From assembly GCA_000247545.1 (NCBI GenBank), contig CP003316.1, forward strand, positions 1,955,233 through 2,019,232: a stretch of DNA of 64,000 bases. The letters are read 5' to 3'. Positions 16,440 through 24,693 of the stretch are shown in pieces. The first letter of the stretch is position 1; the number at the start of each line of letters is the position of its first letter. The DNA comes from Pyrobaculum oguniense TE7 (GTDB lineage Archaea; Thermoproteota; Thermoprotei; Thermoproteales; Thermoproteaceae). The position numbers and the translations under genes were made by a program. The notes beneath the pieces are model-generated. The model did no database searches, was not told the origin of the DNA, and was given only the letters and a program-made list of their open reading frames with translations.

Positions 16440-17555
16440 ATGCGGCATTTGGTAGTGGCGCTAGCGCTGGCCGCAACTGCGCTGGCATTGCCGCAGTTGT
16501 TTGACGCCGTGTCTGCCGGGATATACCTCAGCACGGCGCCTGGGCAGTACTAGGCCGCCCTAAACTCCTCTAAGCTGATATATATTGGCGAGGGGGGAGT
16601 TTATATAACAATGGGGGGAGTTTCCGCAGAGCGGCTCGGCGCTGAGGATATATAAGTATGTCGCCGAGTTGAACAAAACCGGCTTGTTGACGTACAGCGT
16701 CAACGAGACGGGGATATACATATTTTACAAAGGCGAGCTCTACAGGAGGTACCTCTTCAAGCCTCTCCCCAACTACACCGTCGCCACCCCAAGGTACAGC
16801 CTCATAGCGAGGCCCGACCCCGCGTACAACCTCACGCAACTTGGCGGCAACGCCACATTAAAGACGTCGTTTATCCACATCACGGGCGCGGTCAAGGCAC
16901 GGGTGTTGTACATCGAGTATTTCAAAAACGGCACAGAGGCCGTGGCCGGGTTCTTCATCATCACCCCGAGTCCAGGGCATACGGCTACTTCGTATACTCC
17001 GCGGGGGAAAAGACCTACTTCATAGACAGGGTACAGGTAAACTACACGGGGAAGCTCTCCCAGCACCTTGCCAAAATGGCCCAAACCCTCGCCCAGCTCA
17101 GCGCACAGGCAAAAGACGACGTGGCAAGGGCAAAGGCCTACCAAGCAGTCGCCAACTCCTTGGCAGAAATAGCAAAGGCAATCAACGGCACCTCGCTAGA
17201 CACAACCGTAAACTCAACCCAGATAGCCGTCACAGATCCGCTATTTGCCACATTATTGGGGCTCGGTCTAATTATAGATACGGTTAATGCTTTTATGACG
17301 GTTTTTCTCACATACATCGATACCGGAGATATAGGTATGGCCGTTAAATGCGGCTTTGTTGATTTTGTAGCTTCTCCTGAAGAACTTATCACTAAAATAA
17401 TTAAAATTAAAAAAGGTTCTAGTTTAATTGAGAAAGCTGTAGGTATTGGATTTGATTTTCTGGGTTGGGACATCGCGGAGGCGCTTGGCCTTAACTGCAC
17501 CGGATATGGGAATGTCATGAAGAGGGGCGGAGTACGTGATGTTCTACTGGCGTAA
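16440..17555 (+). pseudogene. broken secreted/membrane protein gene with the TGDI...VKCG motif
   Basis: ATG 16440 opens a signal peptide, MRHLVVALALAATALALPQL. The frame meets TAG at 16551-16553, continues as AALNSSKLIYIGEGGVYITM, shifts near 16620 into LRIYKYVAELNKTGLLTYSV and IYIEYF-type beta-strand text, and shifts back near 16965 into RAYGYFVYSAGEKTYFIDRV. It then runs intact to 17555. The C-terminal part has an Ala-rich coiled helix, a hydrophobic segment, the motif VFLTYIDTGDIGMAVKCGF and another helical region. One nonsense codon and two compensating frameshifts make loss of function likely, although the 159-codon part from 17076 could still be expressed. The ancestral protein had about 370 residues. 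Unknown function. Confidence 0.7.
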
Positions 17556-18102
17556 GGTGGATATCAACGGCCTCCGGCCCTGTATCAAACAGACGGCGTT
17601 GCCGAACACGTGCAACAAGGTATCACCTGTGCAGAACTCTATCTGCGTTGCCGGGCCGCTGAACTTCGCAAACTACGCCGGGAGGTACAGGCTGTTAGTC
17701 TGGGACATAGGCTCTGTGTTTAACAGCTGTCCAGTAGACCGCTTCGAGCTGAGCGCGGCTGGCCGGAGCGTTAACATCACGCAGACGCCCTCCGCCAAGC
17801 AACAGTACTTGACCTTTTGGGAGTCTTGCCTCTACTGCTCGACGCGCTACTGGTTCTACGAAAACGCCATCTTCCACATCGTCAACCTCAACGGGCTGTG
17901 GCGCTTCACCTGCCTCCGCTCCGTGGCCGAGGACTACTTGACGCACCAGTTATACTTCTCCGCCTCGGGCGCTACGGTATATGGCTTCTGCCCCAGCGGC
18001 CAACTTATGGGGACGTATCTACAGAACAACTACGTGGTGACGGACTTCTTCCGTTGCGGCTTCTGGTGCTGGGCAAACGCGCAGGTAGGCTTTTATAACT
18101 AA
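17539..18102 (+). CDS. Cys- and aromatic-rich protein of unknown function
   Basis: The protein is 187 residues with 13 or so cysteines and many Trp, Tyr and Phe, for example FWESCLYCSTRYWFYENAIF and FFRCGFWCWANAQVGFYN at the end. No signal peptide is visible at the chosen ATG, but the gene overlaps the end of the preceding broken gene by 17 nt, so it was probably translated with it. Cysteine and aromatic richness suggests a disulfide-stabilised extracellular protein. It lies between the broken TGDI gene and a polytopic membrane gene. I do not recognise the family. Confidence 0.6.
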   Translation: MFYWRKVDINGLRPCIKQTALPNTCNKVSPVQNSICVAGPLNFANYAGRYRLLVWDIGSVFNSCPVDRFELSAAGRSVNITQTPSAKQQYLTFWESCLYCSTRYWFYENAIFHIVNLNGLWRFTCLRSVAEDYLTHQLYFSASGATVYGFCPSGQLMGTYLQNNYVVTDFFRCGFWCWANAQVGFYN

Positions 18103-18115
18103 ACCCTTTTTTCCC

Positions 18116-18895
18116 GTGGTTTTTCGTGGTATCCGGAGGCGGGAGGCTTGGGATTGTGTCTGTGAATACGTGAAGTCTATCTGCAACGCCGTGGTGGAGG
18201 GGCGGCGGTGGGACCGGCGCGTCTTCTACGAAGACGTAGCGGCCGCCGTCGGCCTCGCCGCGGGCCTATTAGAGATAATAGCCGTCGTCTTACTCGCATC
18301 GCTTCCCCCACACTTCAGGAAGGCTTTTTCTCTAATGTACGTCGCCATGACGCTGATCATACTCGCCTTTAAACTTGACCGATCTGATGAAATAACGTGG
18401 AGAAATTCGGTTATCAGAGTCGCCTCTTGTGGACTACCGGCAAAATACCTCGCAGTAGCCTTCATACACGAGACGCGGCTCGCCGCGACGATCATATTAG
18501 GTTTTGTTGTTCTTAAGATTGTTGAGCCTTTTTCACACGTCGACTTTGCCACGGGTGTAGTCGTCCTTATTCTGGTGATTCTTTTCATGTTTGCTGTAGG
18601 TGTGTTGGTCTCCAACGCTTATCGCCCCACACTCAACTGTCTTAAATTCAGAGATGTGGAGGTGGTTAGGGAGAGGTGCGGTGAGGAGGGAGTAATAATG
18701 GCTAGATTCTCCCTCATTTATATAGATTCTCTTTTTGCAACCTCGCTACTCAGCTATTGTTGTGAGGAGGCGCGGATTTGGCTGTATAGGAACGTGCCGG
18801 AGGCTAGGCGGGCGGCGCTGATATATGAGGCGACGCACACCGGGCTGAGGGCGGTGGCAGTCGCCTACGCCTTGTACGTGGCGTTGCGCGGATAG
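18116..18895 (+). CDS. polytopic membrane protein of unknown function
   Basis: The 259-residue protein has about five hydrophobic segments, near residues 45-65, 70-88, 118-140, 148-170 and a weaker one near the C-terminus. Polar regions of 40-60 residues lie between them. The N-terminal 30 residues contain Cys pairs (CVCEYVKSIC). The GTG at 18116 is 13 nt after the previous stop, so it belongs to the 16440-18895 gene set. Together the set would encode a secreted helical protein, a Cys-rich protein and a membrane anchor. No family recognised. Confidence 0.65.
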   Translation: MVFRGIRRREAWDCVCEYVKSICNAVVEGRRWDRRVFYEDVAAAVGLAAGLLEIIAVVLLASLPPHFRKAFSLMYVAMTLIILAFKLDRSDEITWRNSVIRVASCGLPAKYLAVAFIHETRLAATIILGFVVLKIVEPFSHVDFATGVVVLILVILFMFAVGVLVSNAYRPTLNCLKFRDVEVVRERCGEEGVIMARFSLIYIDSLFATSLLSYCCEEARIWLYRNVPEARRAALIYEATHTGLRAVAVAYALYVALRG

Positions 18896-19094
18896 GGCAC
18901 AGACGGCCACGTACGGCTCTCAAACTGCGCACATACTGAGGTGATGAGCAACCTCTGGCAATTTGGGGAACTGAGGGGGCACGGCGGGCGGCAACTCGCA
19001 ATGCGGTGTCTGTAGATGCCTTGGGCGTGGAAATGGGGGGTAGTGCATGGCGTGTAGAGGTAGACGGAGTAGCGGCCTTCGCCATATTTGTTTG

Positions 19095-20507
19095 TCACCG
19101 CCCGTATGTACGTGTTAGTTTTCTCAACCGCCTCAACACGGCGGCGTCTGGCATTTTTGCCAGCCTCCACCTCCAGTTGCCCCCCATTGTGCCTGGCTTG
19201 TTCATACGCGCCTCGCTGCCGAGCCCCAGCACGTCTTGCATAGGCACGATGGCCACGTCGGCTACAGACATGTGGGCCAGCCTAATGAAGCACCAGTTCA
19301 CGCCCTCTCCGCTGGCGCACTTGGCGTATTCCCGGAACTCGCGCCTAGCCCTCGGCGTCGCCTCTTCTTGATACCACCCCACCGCCATGTTGTTGTCGTG
19401 GGTGCCGGTGTACACCACGGAGTTTTTGACGTGGTTGTGCGGCTTGTGCTCGTTTGCGGGGTTGCCGTCCCAGGCGAACTGCAAGACGCGCATGCCGGGG
19501 AGGCCGAAGCGGTCTCTCAGCTCCACCACGTCTGGGGTTATGTAGCCGAGGTCCTCTGCGATTAGCCTAAGCTCCCCCAGCTCCGCCCTGGCTTTTTCCA
19601 ACAGCTCTGCCCCAGGCGCGGGGACCCACCGCCCTCTCACCGCCGTCTTCTCGCCGGCGGGGACCTCCCAGTAGGCCGCGTATCCGCGGAAGTGGTCCAG
19701 CCTAACGTAGTCGAACACGGACAGCGCGTGCCTCAGCCGGTCTAGCCACCATCGGTACCCGTCGGCCCTCAATGCGTCCCAGTTGTACACGGGGTTCCCC
19801 CAGAGCTGGCCAGTCGGCGAGAAGTAGTCCGGCGGGACGCCGGCCACGTAGAGAGGGGCGCCGTCCTCTGTGATTTTGAAGTACCGCCTGTGCCTCCACA
19901 CGTCGGCGCTGTCTAGGCTGGGGTATATGGGGAGGTCCCCTATGAGGAAGATGCCAAGGCTGTTTACATACTGCTTGAGCTCTCGCCACTGGCGCCAGAA
20001 GACGAACTGGGCGAATTTGTAAAGCTCCACTAGCTCCCCCGGCGGCTCTTTCCTCGGCCACTTCGGCCAGGGCCCGTAGAGGTCCCTCATGGCCATGTAG
20101 TATGCGTAGTCCTCAAGCCAGGGGGTGGATTCCGCGAAGTTCTTGTAGTCGCTGAGCTTCTTCCCCCTCCTCAGCGCCTTTTCCAGTGCCTTTTTCTTCA
20201 CCTCCCACGCCGCGGCGTAGTCGGCCCTCTCGGCAGTGGGACAATCCGGCACTTGGTCTATGAGGCCCTCCCTCTTCATGAGGTCTAGGCTTATCAGTTT
20301 GGGATCCCCTGCGAAGCTCGACACCGCGCTGTAGGGGGAGTTCTCGTACTCCGGCACGCTGTGGTTAATAGGTAGCGTCTGCCAGTAGGTCTGCTCCGCC
20401 TCTGCTAAAAACTCGGCGAATTTATACGCCTCCGGGCCTAGATCGCCCACGTAGCAACCGCCTGGGAGGGAAGTTATGTGGAGTAGGACGCCTGCCCCCC
20501 GTAGCAT
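19095..20507 (-). CDS. malQ: 4-alpha-glucanotransferase (GH77 amylomaltase)
   Basis: This enzyme transfers alpha-1,4-glucan segments between maltodextrins. The 470-residue protein starts with the GH77 opening GAGVLLHITSLPGG. The catalytic residues are visible: the nucleophile Asp in YVRLDHFRGYAAYWEV, the acid/base Glu in LIAEDLGYITPDV, and the transition-state Asp in VYTGTHDNNMAVGW. GSEARMNKPGTMGGNW is the usual C-terminal signature. It stands alone on its strand. With the GH57 gene at 25.9 kb it points to glycogen or maltodextrin use. Confidence 0.95.
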   Translation of the reverse strand: MLRGAGVLLHITSLPGGCYVGDLGPEAYKFAEFLAEAEQTYWQTLPINHSVPEYENSPYSAVSSFAGDPKLISLDLMKREGLIDQVPDCPTAERADYAAAWEVKKKALEKALRRGKKLSDYKNFAESTPWLEDYAYYMAMRDLYGPWPKWPRKEPPGELVELYKFAQFVFWRQWRELKQYVNSLGIFLIGDLPIYPSLDSADVWRHRRYFKITEDGAPLYVAGVPPDYFSPTGQLWGNPVYNWDALRADGYRWWLDRLRHALSVFDYVRLDHFRGYAAYWEVPAGEKTAVRGRWVPAPGAELLEKARAELGELRLIAEDLGYITPDVVELRDRFGLPGMRVLQFAWDGNPANEHKPHNHVKNSVVYTGTHDNNMAVGWYQEEATPRARREFREYAKCASGEGVNWCFIRLAHMSVADVAIVPMQDVLGLGSEARMNKPGTMGGNWRWRLAKMPDAAVLRRLRKLTRTYGR

Positions 20508-20545
20508 GTTGCGGCGGCGTACTTAAGGGCGGAGGAGCTCCCTCT

Positions 20546-20977
20546 CTAGAGGGTAAACTCGACGACGCCGCTTGTGGTGGACTCGGCGAGTATCTGCTCG
20601 TCGATTTCTATGTAGTAATGCACGTCTGCTGTGTAGACGACGTTGTTTCCCTCCTCCCCGCCGGGGGTTTTGGGGATTTGCGCATCCATAACCGCGACGC
20701 CTTTGACCTCCCCTCCTTTTAGAAGCGGGATTTCCAACTTCGCCCTTATCGCGTCGCCTTCCGTCTTCACGTCCCACTTCTTCTCCCCCACCTCAAGCCC
20801 GTAGTCGGCGGCATATATCTGGACGAGCTTGGAGAAGTTCGACCCAGACTCGTCTAGTACTACTGTCATACCGGCCTCCCTAGGCCAGCGCTCCAGTTTG
20901 CGCAACCTGGCCTGCTCGTCGGCCCCCTTCGATATTCTTATGGGAATCTCTACCCGTCGGTCGTATACACGATACAT
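20546..20977 (-). CDS. conserved-looking protein of unknown function
   Basis: The 143-residue protein is mixed alpha/beta, rich in Glu and Lys, with no signal peptide or membrane segment. The C-terminal part, YTADVHYYIEIDEQILAES, is strand-like. ATG 20977 is chosen because a TATA box (TATATAT at about 20998-21006) sits about 25 nt upstream; GTG 20986 is the longer alternative. It is divergent from the HTH/ferritin-like gene at 21061, which could regulate it. I do not recognise it. Confidence 0.7.
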   Translation of the reverse strand: MYRVYDRRVEIPIRISKGADEQARLRKLERWPREAGMTVVLDESGSNFSKLVQIYAADYGLEVGEKKWDVKTEGDAIRAKLEIPLLKGGEVKGVAVMDAQIPKTPGGEEGNNVVYTADVHYYIEIDEQILAESTTSGVVEFTL

Positions 20978-21060
20978 GGCTCTCACTTAGCCGCTGTATA
21001 TATATCTTTGTCCGCAGGGACAGTGTAGTTATTGTTTTTATTTCAGAGAGTTTCTGTACT

Positions 21061-21753
21061 GTGAGTTTTGAAAAGGCGCTATCCGCGGTGAGGGCTCTTA
21101 TAGCAAAAGAGCTAGTGGTAAGGGGGCTAAGCGTAAATGAGACTGCGAAGTTGCTCGGCTTGACGCCTGCGGCGGTGTCGATGTACATTTCAGGGAAGCG
21201 CGGAGGGGAGTTGGTGCAGGAGCTGGCCCGGGACGAGAGGGTAATGGCGCTTATTAGAAGCCATGCGGAGATCGCCGCCGAGGAGGCTAAGAAAGGCGTG
21301 AAAAAGCCGCTGGACCTAACCGAGCTTGCCAAAGTAGTCGCAAACATAATCGCACAGAGGGCGCCCCAGACGGCGCTGGAGGATGTCATAAGGGAGCGGA
21401 TTAGGCTAGAACAAGAGACCGCGACCCGCGCCATGGCGTATTCGTACAGGGTTAGAAACCCGCTTGTCCGCGCCTTGTTTATGCAAATCGCGACAGACAG
21501 CTTGCGCCACGCCGAGATCCTCACAATGATTTTAGACTACTTATCGGGACGACTTAAGGCGGAGGGAGTCGACCTAGGCGATGAGGAGCTGGAGGCGCTT
21601 GCGGCAGAGGAGGGAGCCATGAGGGAGAGCATCGCGGAGCTGTACAAGGTGGACGATCCAGTTGTGAGGGCCTTGATCCTCTCTATCGAGCTAGACGAGC
21701 AGAAGCACTACCAGCTCGTCAAGACGCTACAGCTCGCGGCGCGCCGCGGTTAG
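21061..21753 (+). CDS. fusion of helix-turn-helix and ferritin-like domain, possible redox or iron sensor
   Basis: Residues 15-50 form a Cro/C1-type helix-turn-helix (VNETAKLLGLTPAAVSMYIS). Residues 110-230 are four long helices with a ferritin/rubrerythrin-like ligand pattern: E in RIRLEQETATR, D..RHAE in TDSLRHAEILTM, E in AEEGAMRESIAEL, and E..KH in ELDEQKHYQLV. Such a box could hold a di-iron site and couple oxygen, peroxide or iron to DNA binding. One position is Asp rather than Glu. The start is GTG at 21061. Its 3' end overlaps coaBC on the other strand by 27 bp. The domain reading is by eye; the sensor role is inference. Confidence 0.78.
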   Translation: MSFEKALSAVRALIAKELVVRGLSVNETAKLLGLTPAAVSMYISGKRGGELVQELARDERVMALIRSHAEIAAEEAKKGVKKPLDLTELAKVVANIIAQRAPQTALEDVIRERIRLEQETATRAMAYSYRVRNPLVRALFMQIATDSLRHAEILTMILDYLSGRLKAEGVDLGDEELEALAAEEGAMRESIAELYKVDDPVVRALILSIELDEQKHYQLVKTLQLAARRG

Positions 21754-22923
21754 GATCAGCCTGGCCAGCTCCCGCTTGTGGGCGGGGCCAATTGTGGACA
21801 CGCCGCTCTTCGTGATGACGATGTACTGGTCTTTCAAGGTGCCGAACCCCATTTTCGACACGTCGTGCGCGAGGGCCATGTCCCAGCCGCCGCTTTCCAT
21901 CCTCCGCCTGGCCCTCTCAACGAGCTCCTCCTCAGAGACGCCGTGCTCGGCCTTGAAGCCTATCACAAAGGCGCGGGGGTTTAACCTCTTCACCTCCTGC
22001 GCCGCCTTGGGGGCTTGCTTCAATACCACGTGGTATTCCTCGAGGGAGCTGTCTATCTTGCCGCCGGCCCTTTTCTCCACGTAGAAGTCAAGCGGCGCCG
22101 CTGCGAAAATAAAGACGTCGTGGTCGGCTGCCCTCTCCACAACGGCGCGGTGCATTTCCAGAACCGACGTCACCTTGACCATCTCCACGCCGGGTGGTTG
22201 CCTAATTGCCGCCGGCCCCGCCACCAGCGTCACCTTGGCCCCCCTCGCCGCGGCCTCCCTGGCGAAGTAGTACCCCGTCAGCCCGCTACTCGGCGTAGTT
22301 ATGTACTTCACGTCGTCTATGTGCTCGTGGGTGGGCCCCGCCGTTACCAACACCCTCACCCCCTCGTAGTCCCTCGGGGCCGTGGCGTCTATGACGTACT
22401 CGGCCACCTCCTCGGGTGGTGGGTACTTGGCCTTGCCCTCCTCCACCACCGGCGGCACCACCAGCGCCCTCCTCCCCAGCCTCTCAAGCGCTTCCCTCAC
22501 CGCCGGCGCCTCCCACATGGAGAGGTTCATGGCTGGGACGATCACCATTTTGGCGCGTGAGGCGGCCAGGGCGCATGTCAACGCGGCGTTGTCGGCTATG
22601 CCAAGCGAGAGCTTGGCGATGGTGTTCGCCGTGGCGGGGGCCACGACCACCACGTCGGCCTTCGAGCAGATCTCCACGTGCTCTGTTGCGCCGGTCAGCC
22701 TCACCACGGGCCTCCTCCCAGTGGCCCATCGATACATGTGCGGCGAAACCAACCGAGCCGCCTTCGGCGTCATGAAGACGTGCACGTCGGCCCCGTGGCG
22801 GATGAGAAGTCTGGCTAAGTCAATTGACTTGTACAGCGACACCCCCGAGGACACTATGAGGGCGATCTTGGCGCCGGCGAGGAGGTTGCTGTAAGTCCCC
22901 CTTATCGCGTCGACTTCAGACAT
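21727..22923 (-). CDS. coaBC: bifunctional phosphopantothenoylcysteine decarboxylase/synthase
   Basis: CoaBC makes 4'-phosphopantetheine from phosphopantothenate and cysteine for coenzyme A. The N-terminal flavoprotein CoaC (about 1-190) shows the catalytic His in GATEHVEICSKADVVVVAPA and the PAMNLSMWEAPAV motif. The C-terminal CoaB (about 200-398) shows VLVTAGPTHEHIDDVKYITT and FAAAPLDFYVEKRAGGKI. ATG 22923 is preceded by TTTAAAAC about 23 nt upstream, so the message is leaderless. The promoter region is shared with the divergent PLP-enzyme gene. Confidence 0.94.
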   Translation of the reverse strand: MSEVDAIRGTYSNLLAGAKIALIVSSGVSLYKSIDLARLLIRHGADVHVFMTPKAARLVSPHMYRWATGRRPVVRLTGATEHVEICSKADVVVVAPATANTIAKLSLGIADNAALTCALAASRAKMVIVPAMNLSMWEAPAVREALERLGRRALVVPPVVEEGKAKYPPPEEVAEYVIDATAPRDYEGVRVLVTAGPTHEHIDDVKYITTPSSGLTGYYFAREAAARGAKVTLVAGPAAIRQPPGVEMVKVTSVLEMHRAVVERAADHDVFIFAAAPLDFYVEKRAGGKIDSSLEEYHVVLKQAPKAAQEVKRLNPRAFVIGFKAEHGVSEEELVERARRRMESGGWDMALAHDVSKMGFGTLKDQYIVITKSGVSTIGPAHKRELARLILTAARREL

Positions 22924-22941
22924 GTGCCACCTGCCGCCCTT

Positions 22942-22966
22942 GTTTAAAACTATAACTGTTTTAAAC
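22942..22966. promoter_or_regulatory. bidirectional TATA region, coaBC / PLP enzyme
   Basis: Two TTTTAAAC-like boxes in opposite orientation (22942-22949 and 22959-22966) flank ACTATAACT. The left one is about 23 nt from coaBC. The right one serves the plus-strand gene whose start is at 22975 or 22993. Confidence 0.6.
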
Positions 22967-22992
22967 TGGGAGTTGTGCAGGGGCATGCTGGG

Positions 22993-23985
22993 GTGTGCCT
23001 GGAACGCTACCGGGAGTTTATAGAAAGGGGCTCTTACAAGGTATCGAACAGCGACGACGTCTCGTGCTTCTCGGTTCTTTTGCAGAAGGAGGTTGCGCCG
23101 GGGGTGGAGGTGCGGCTAGGCGATATTATGCCCAGCCCTAGGCTTAACAGGGTTTTCAATGACCCCCTCGACCTCCTCGTCGGCGGCTGGCCGACCCCAC
23201 TGCTGAAAATAGCAGACCGCCCGCGGGAGGCCTACGCCAAGCTGGAGTGGTACAACCCCTTCAGCGCCAGCGTGAAGGATCGCACGGTGTACTATCTCCT
23301 CAAGTCGGTTGGGGGAGACAGGCTGGTGGAGGTGTCGAGCGGGAACGTAGCCGTGGCGATGGCCGCCGTCGGCAACGTCTTGGGGAAGAGGGTCAAGATA
23401 TACCTTCCCTCCGCCGGCCGCTACGTGACGCCGTTTCTCGACTTCCTGGGAGCCGAGTGGCAAGTGCTCGACGTCTCCATGACGGTGGAGGCTCTTGAAC
23501 ACCTAGAAAAGGACATCAGGGAGGGGGCCGTGCATCCCAACCAGTTCGGCAACGACATAAACTTCGTCGCCCACCTCCGCACCGCGGCCGAGATCGACTG
23601 GCAACTGTCCTCGATCGGCAAGAAGCCGGACTACGTCGTTGCGGGGCTGGGCACCTCGGGCCACGCCTCGGCGCTGGGCTTCTACTTTGGCGTAAGGTAC
23701 GGCGCTAAGCTTATCGCCGTCCAGCCCAAGGACTGGATCCCCGGCATCAGGAGGGTGGAAAGCGGCATGAAGTGGATAGGCCTCGTACCCGCGGAAATCG
23801 TCGAAGTCTCCCTCGCCGAGGCGCTCCAGGGCGTTAGGGACTTCGCGAAGAAGTACGGCCTGCTGATAGGCCCAAGCTCTGGCGCGGTATATGCCGTGTA
23901 TGCTAGGTCGGGCCGCGACGGCATTTACGTACTGGTGTTCCCGGACAACCTTTTCAAATACTCGTCGCTACTCCAGCAACTATGA
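22993..23985 (+). CDS. PLP-dependent cysteine synthase-family enzyme
   Basis: The protein of about 330 residues is a fold-type II PLP enzyme of the cysteine synthase group. The PLP lysine lies in WYNPFSASVKDRTVYYLL. The substrate loop is VEVSSGNVAVAMAAVG (SGN motif, cf. S/T-S-G-N). The phosphate-binding glycine loop is VVAGLGTSGHASALG. The SSGAV near the end fits the PLP pyridine-N contact. It may use O-phosphoserine, as in other archaeal cysteine synthases; position next to coaBC, which consumes cysteine, fits. GTG 22993 suits the promoter distance; GTG 22975 is the longer option. About 60 N-terminal residues precede the usual core. Its end overlaps the next gene by 6 bp, convergently. Confidence 0.85.
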   Translation: MCLERYREFIERGSYKVSNSDDVSCFSVLLQKEVAPGVEVRLGDIMPSPRLNRVFNDPLDLLVGGWPTPLLKIADRPREAYAKLEWYNPFSASVKDRTVYYLLKSVGGDRLVEVSSGNVAVAMAAVGNVLGKRVKIYLPSAGRYVTPFLDFLGAEWQVLDVSMTVEALEHLEKDIREGAVHPNQFGNDINFVAHLRTAAEIDWQLSSIGKKPDYVVAGLGTSGHASALGFYFGVRYGAKLIAVQPKDWIPGIRRVESGMKWIGLVPAEIVEVSLAEALQGVRDFAKKYGLLIGPSSGAVYAVYARSGRDGIYVLVFPDNLFKYSSLLQQL

Positions 23986-24672
23986 CCTCTTCCTAAGGAC
24001 TGCCAGCTCTGCCTTTCCGCCGCCGCAACCCTGTACTGTCAATGTGCCGACCAGCTCGTACTTATCAAGCAGATTTGCCAAGTCGGGGCCAGGCGTCTTG
24101 ATCCTGATCGTCTTGAGGTCTATGTCCACCTCGCCGCACGTGAGGCAGATCCCCACAGCCTTGTCTAATGCGCTGGAGGCGCATATGTACCTAGCCTTTG
24201 CGGCGAGGGGCGCCACCTTGTCCCAGTCGAGGAGGGAGTTGAAGACCACCGCCACGGAGCTGGCCTGGGGGATTTCGCCCTTGAAGGGCTTCAGCCTCTT
24301 GGCAAGGCCTTCCAGCTTCTTGACAGGCACGTTTTCTGTGTACAAGACGACCTCGGCTCTGCTGATCACCGAGATGGCGTCTGGGGTCAGCTTTTCCCCC
24401 GAGTAGTCCACTAGGTATAGTCCCTGTAGCTCAGGCTCTGGGAGTATCTTCTCAAGCCTCAGCCTGTGGAGCATTTTCTTACCCATGCCGGGGACCATGA
24501 AGCTCTCCACAAACCCCTGACTCCTCAGAGCCACCAGCGCCGCCCTAAGCGTCCTAACCGCCAGCCCAGTGCCAGCCCTAATATCTTCAAAAGTAAACCA
24601 CGCCCTACCGTGGTAAACAGTTTCAAACGCCATGTAGTACAACACGAGCCTCTGCGCCGGAGTGAGCCTCAC
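23980..24672 (-). CDS. winged-helix protein with a methylase-like second part
   Basis: The protein is about 230 residues. The first 70 form a winged helix (FEDIRAGTGLAVRTLRAALV then LRSQGFVES). Residues 85-160 (LQGLYLVDYSGEKLTPDAIS and ISRAEVVLYTENVPVKKLE) resemble the opening of tetrapyrrole methylases, in which LYLVG is followed by a helix and ADVVLYD, but the glycine-rich SAM loop is missing. GTG 24672 suits a TATA-like ATTATAAAG at about 24695-24703; GTG 24684 is an alternative. A ligand-sensing regulator is a reasonable guess. Convergent with the PLP gene. Confidence 0.65.
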   Translation of the reverse strand: MRLTPAQRLVLYYMAFETVYHGRAWFTFEDIRAGTGLAVRTLRAALVALRSQGFVESFMVPGMGKKMLHRLRLEKILPEPELQGLYLVDYSGEKLTPDAISVISRAEVVLYTENVPVKKLEGLAKRLKPFKGEIPQASSVAVVFNSLLDWDKVAPLAAKARYICASSALDKAVGICLTCGEVDIDLKTIRIKTPGPDLANLLDKYELVGTLTVQGCGGGKAELAVLRKRS

Positions 24673-24693
24673 GCCCTCTTCCACATGTCAACT

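Noticed and set aside
5787-16553. Several in-frame TAG codons (5790, 13157, 16551), suggesting TAG might be read as an amino acid.
   Set aside because: TAG is the normal stop of many intact genes here (for example the ABC ATPase, mqnE and porD), and two of the three genes also carry frameshifts. Decay is simpler.
18931-18976. C/D box-like text (GTGATGA followed by CTGA) after the 18116 gene.
   Set aside because: Only about 23 nt separate the boxes and no second C or D' box lies at proper spacing; a TATA box is also missing.
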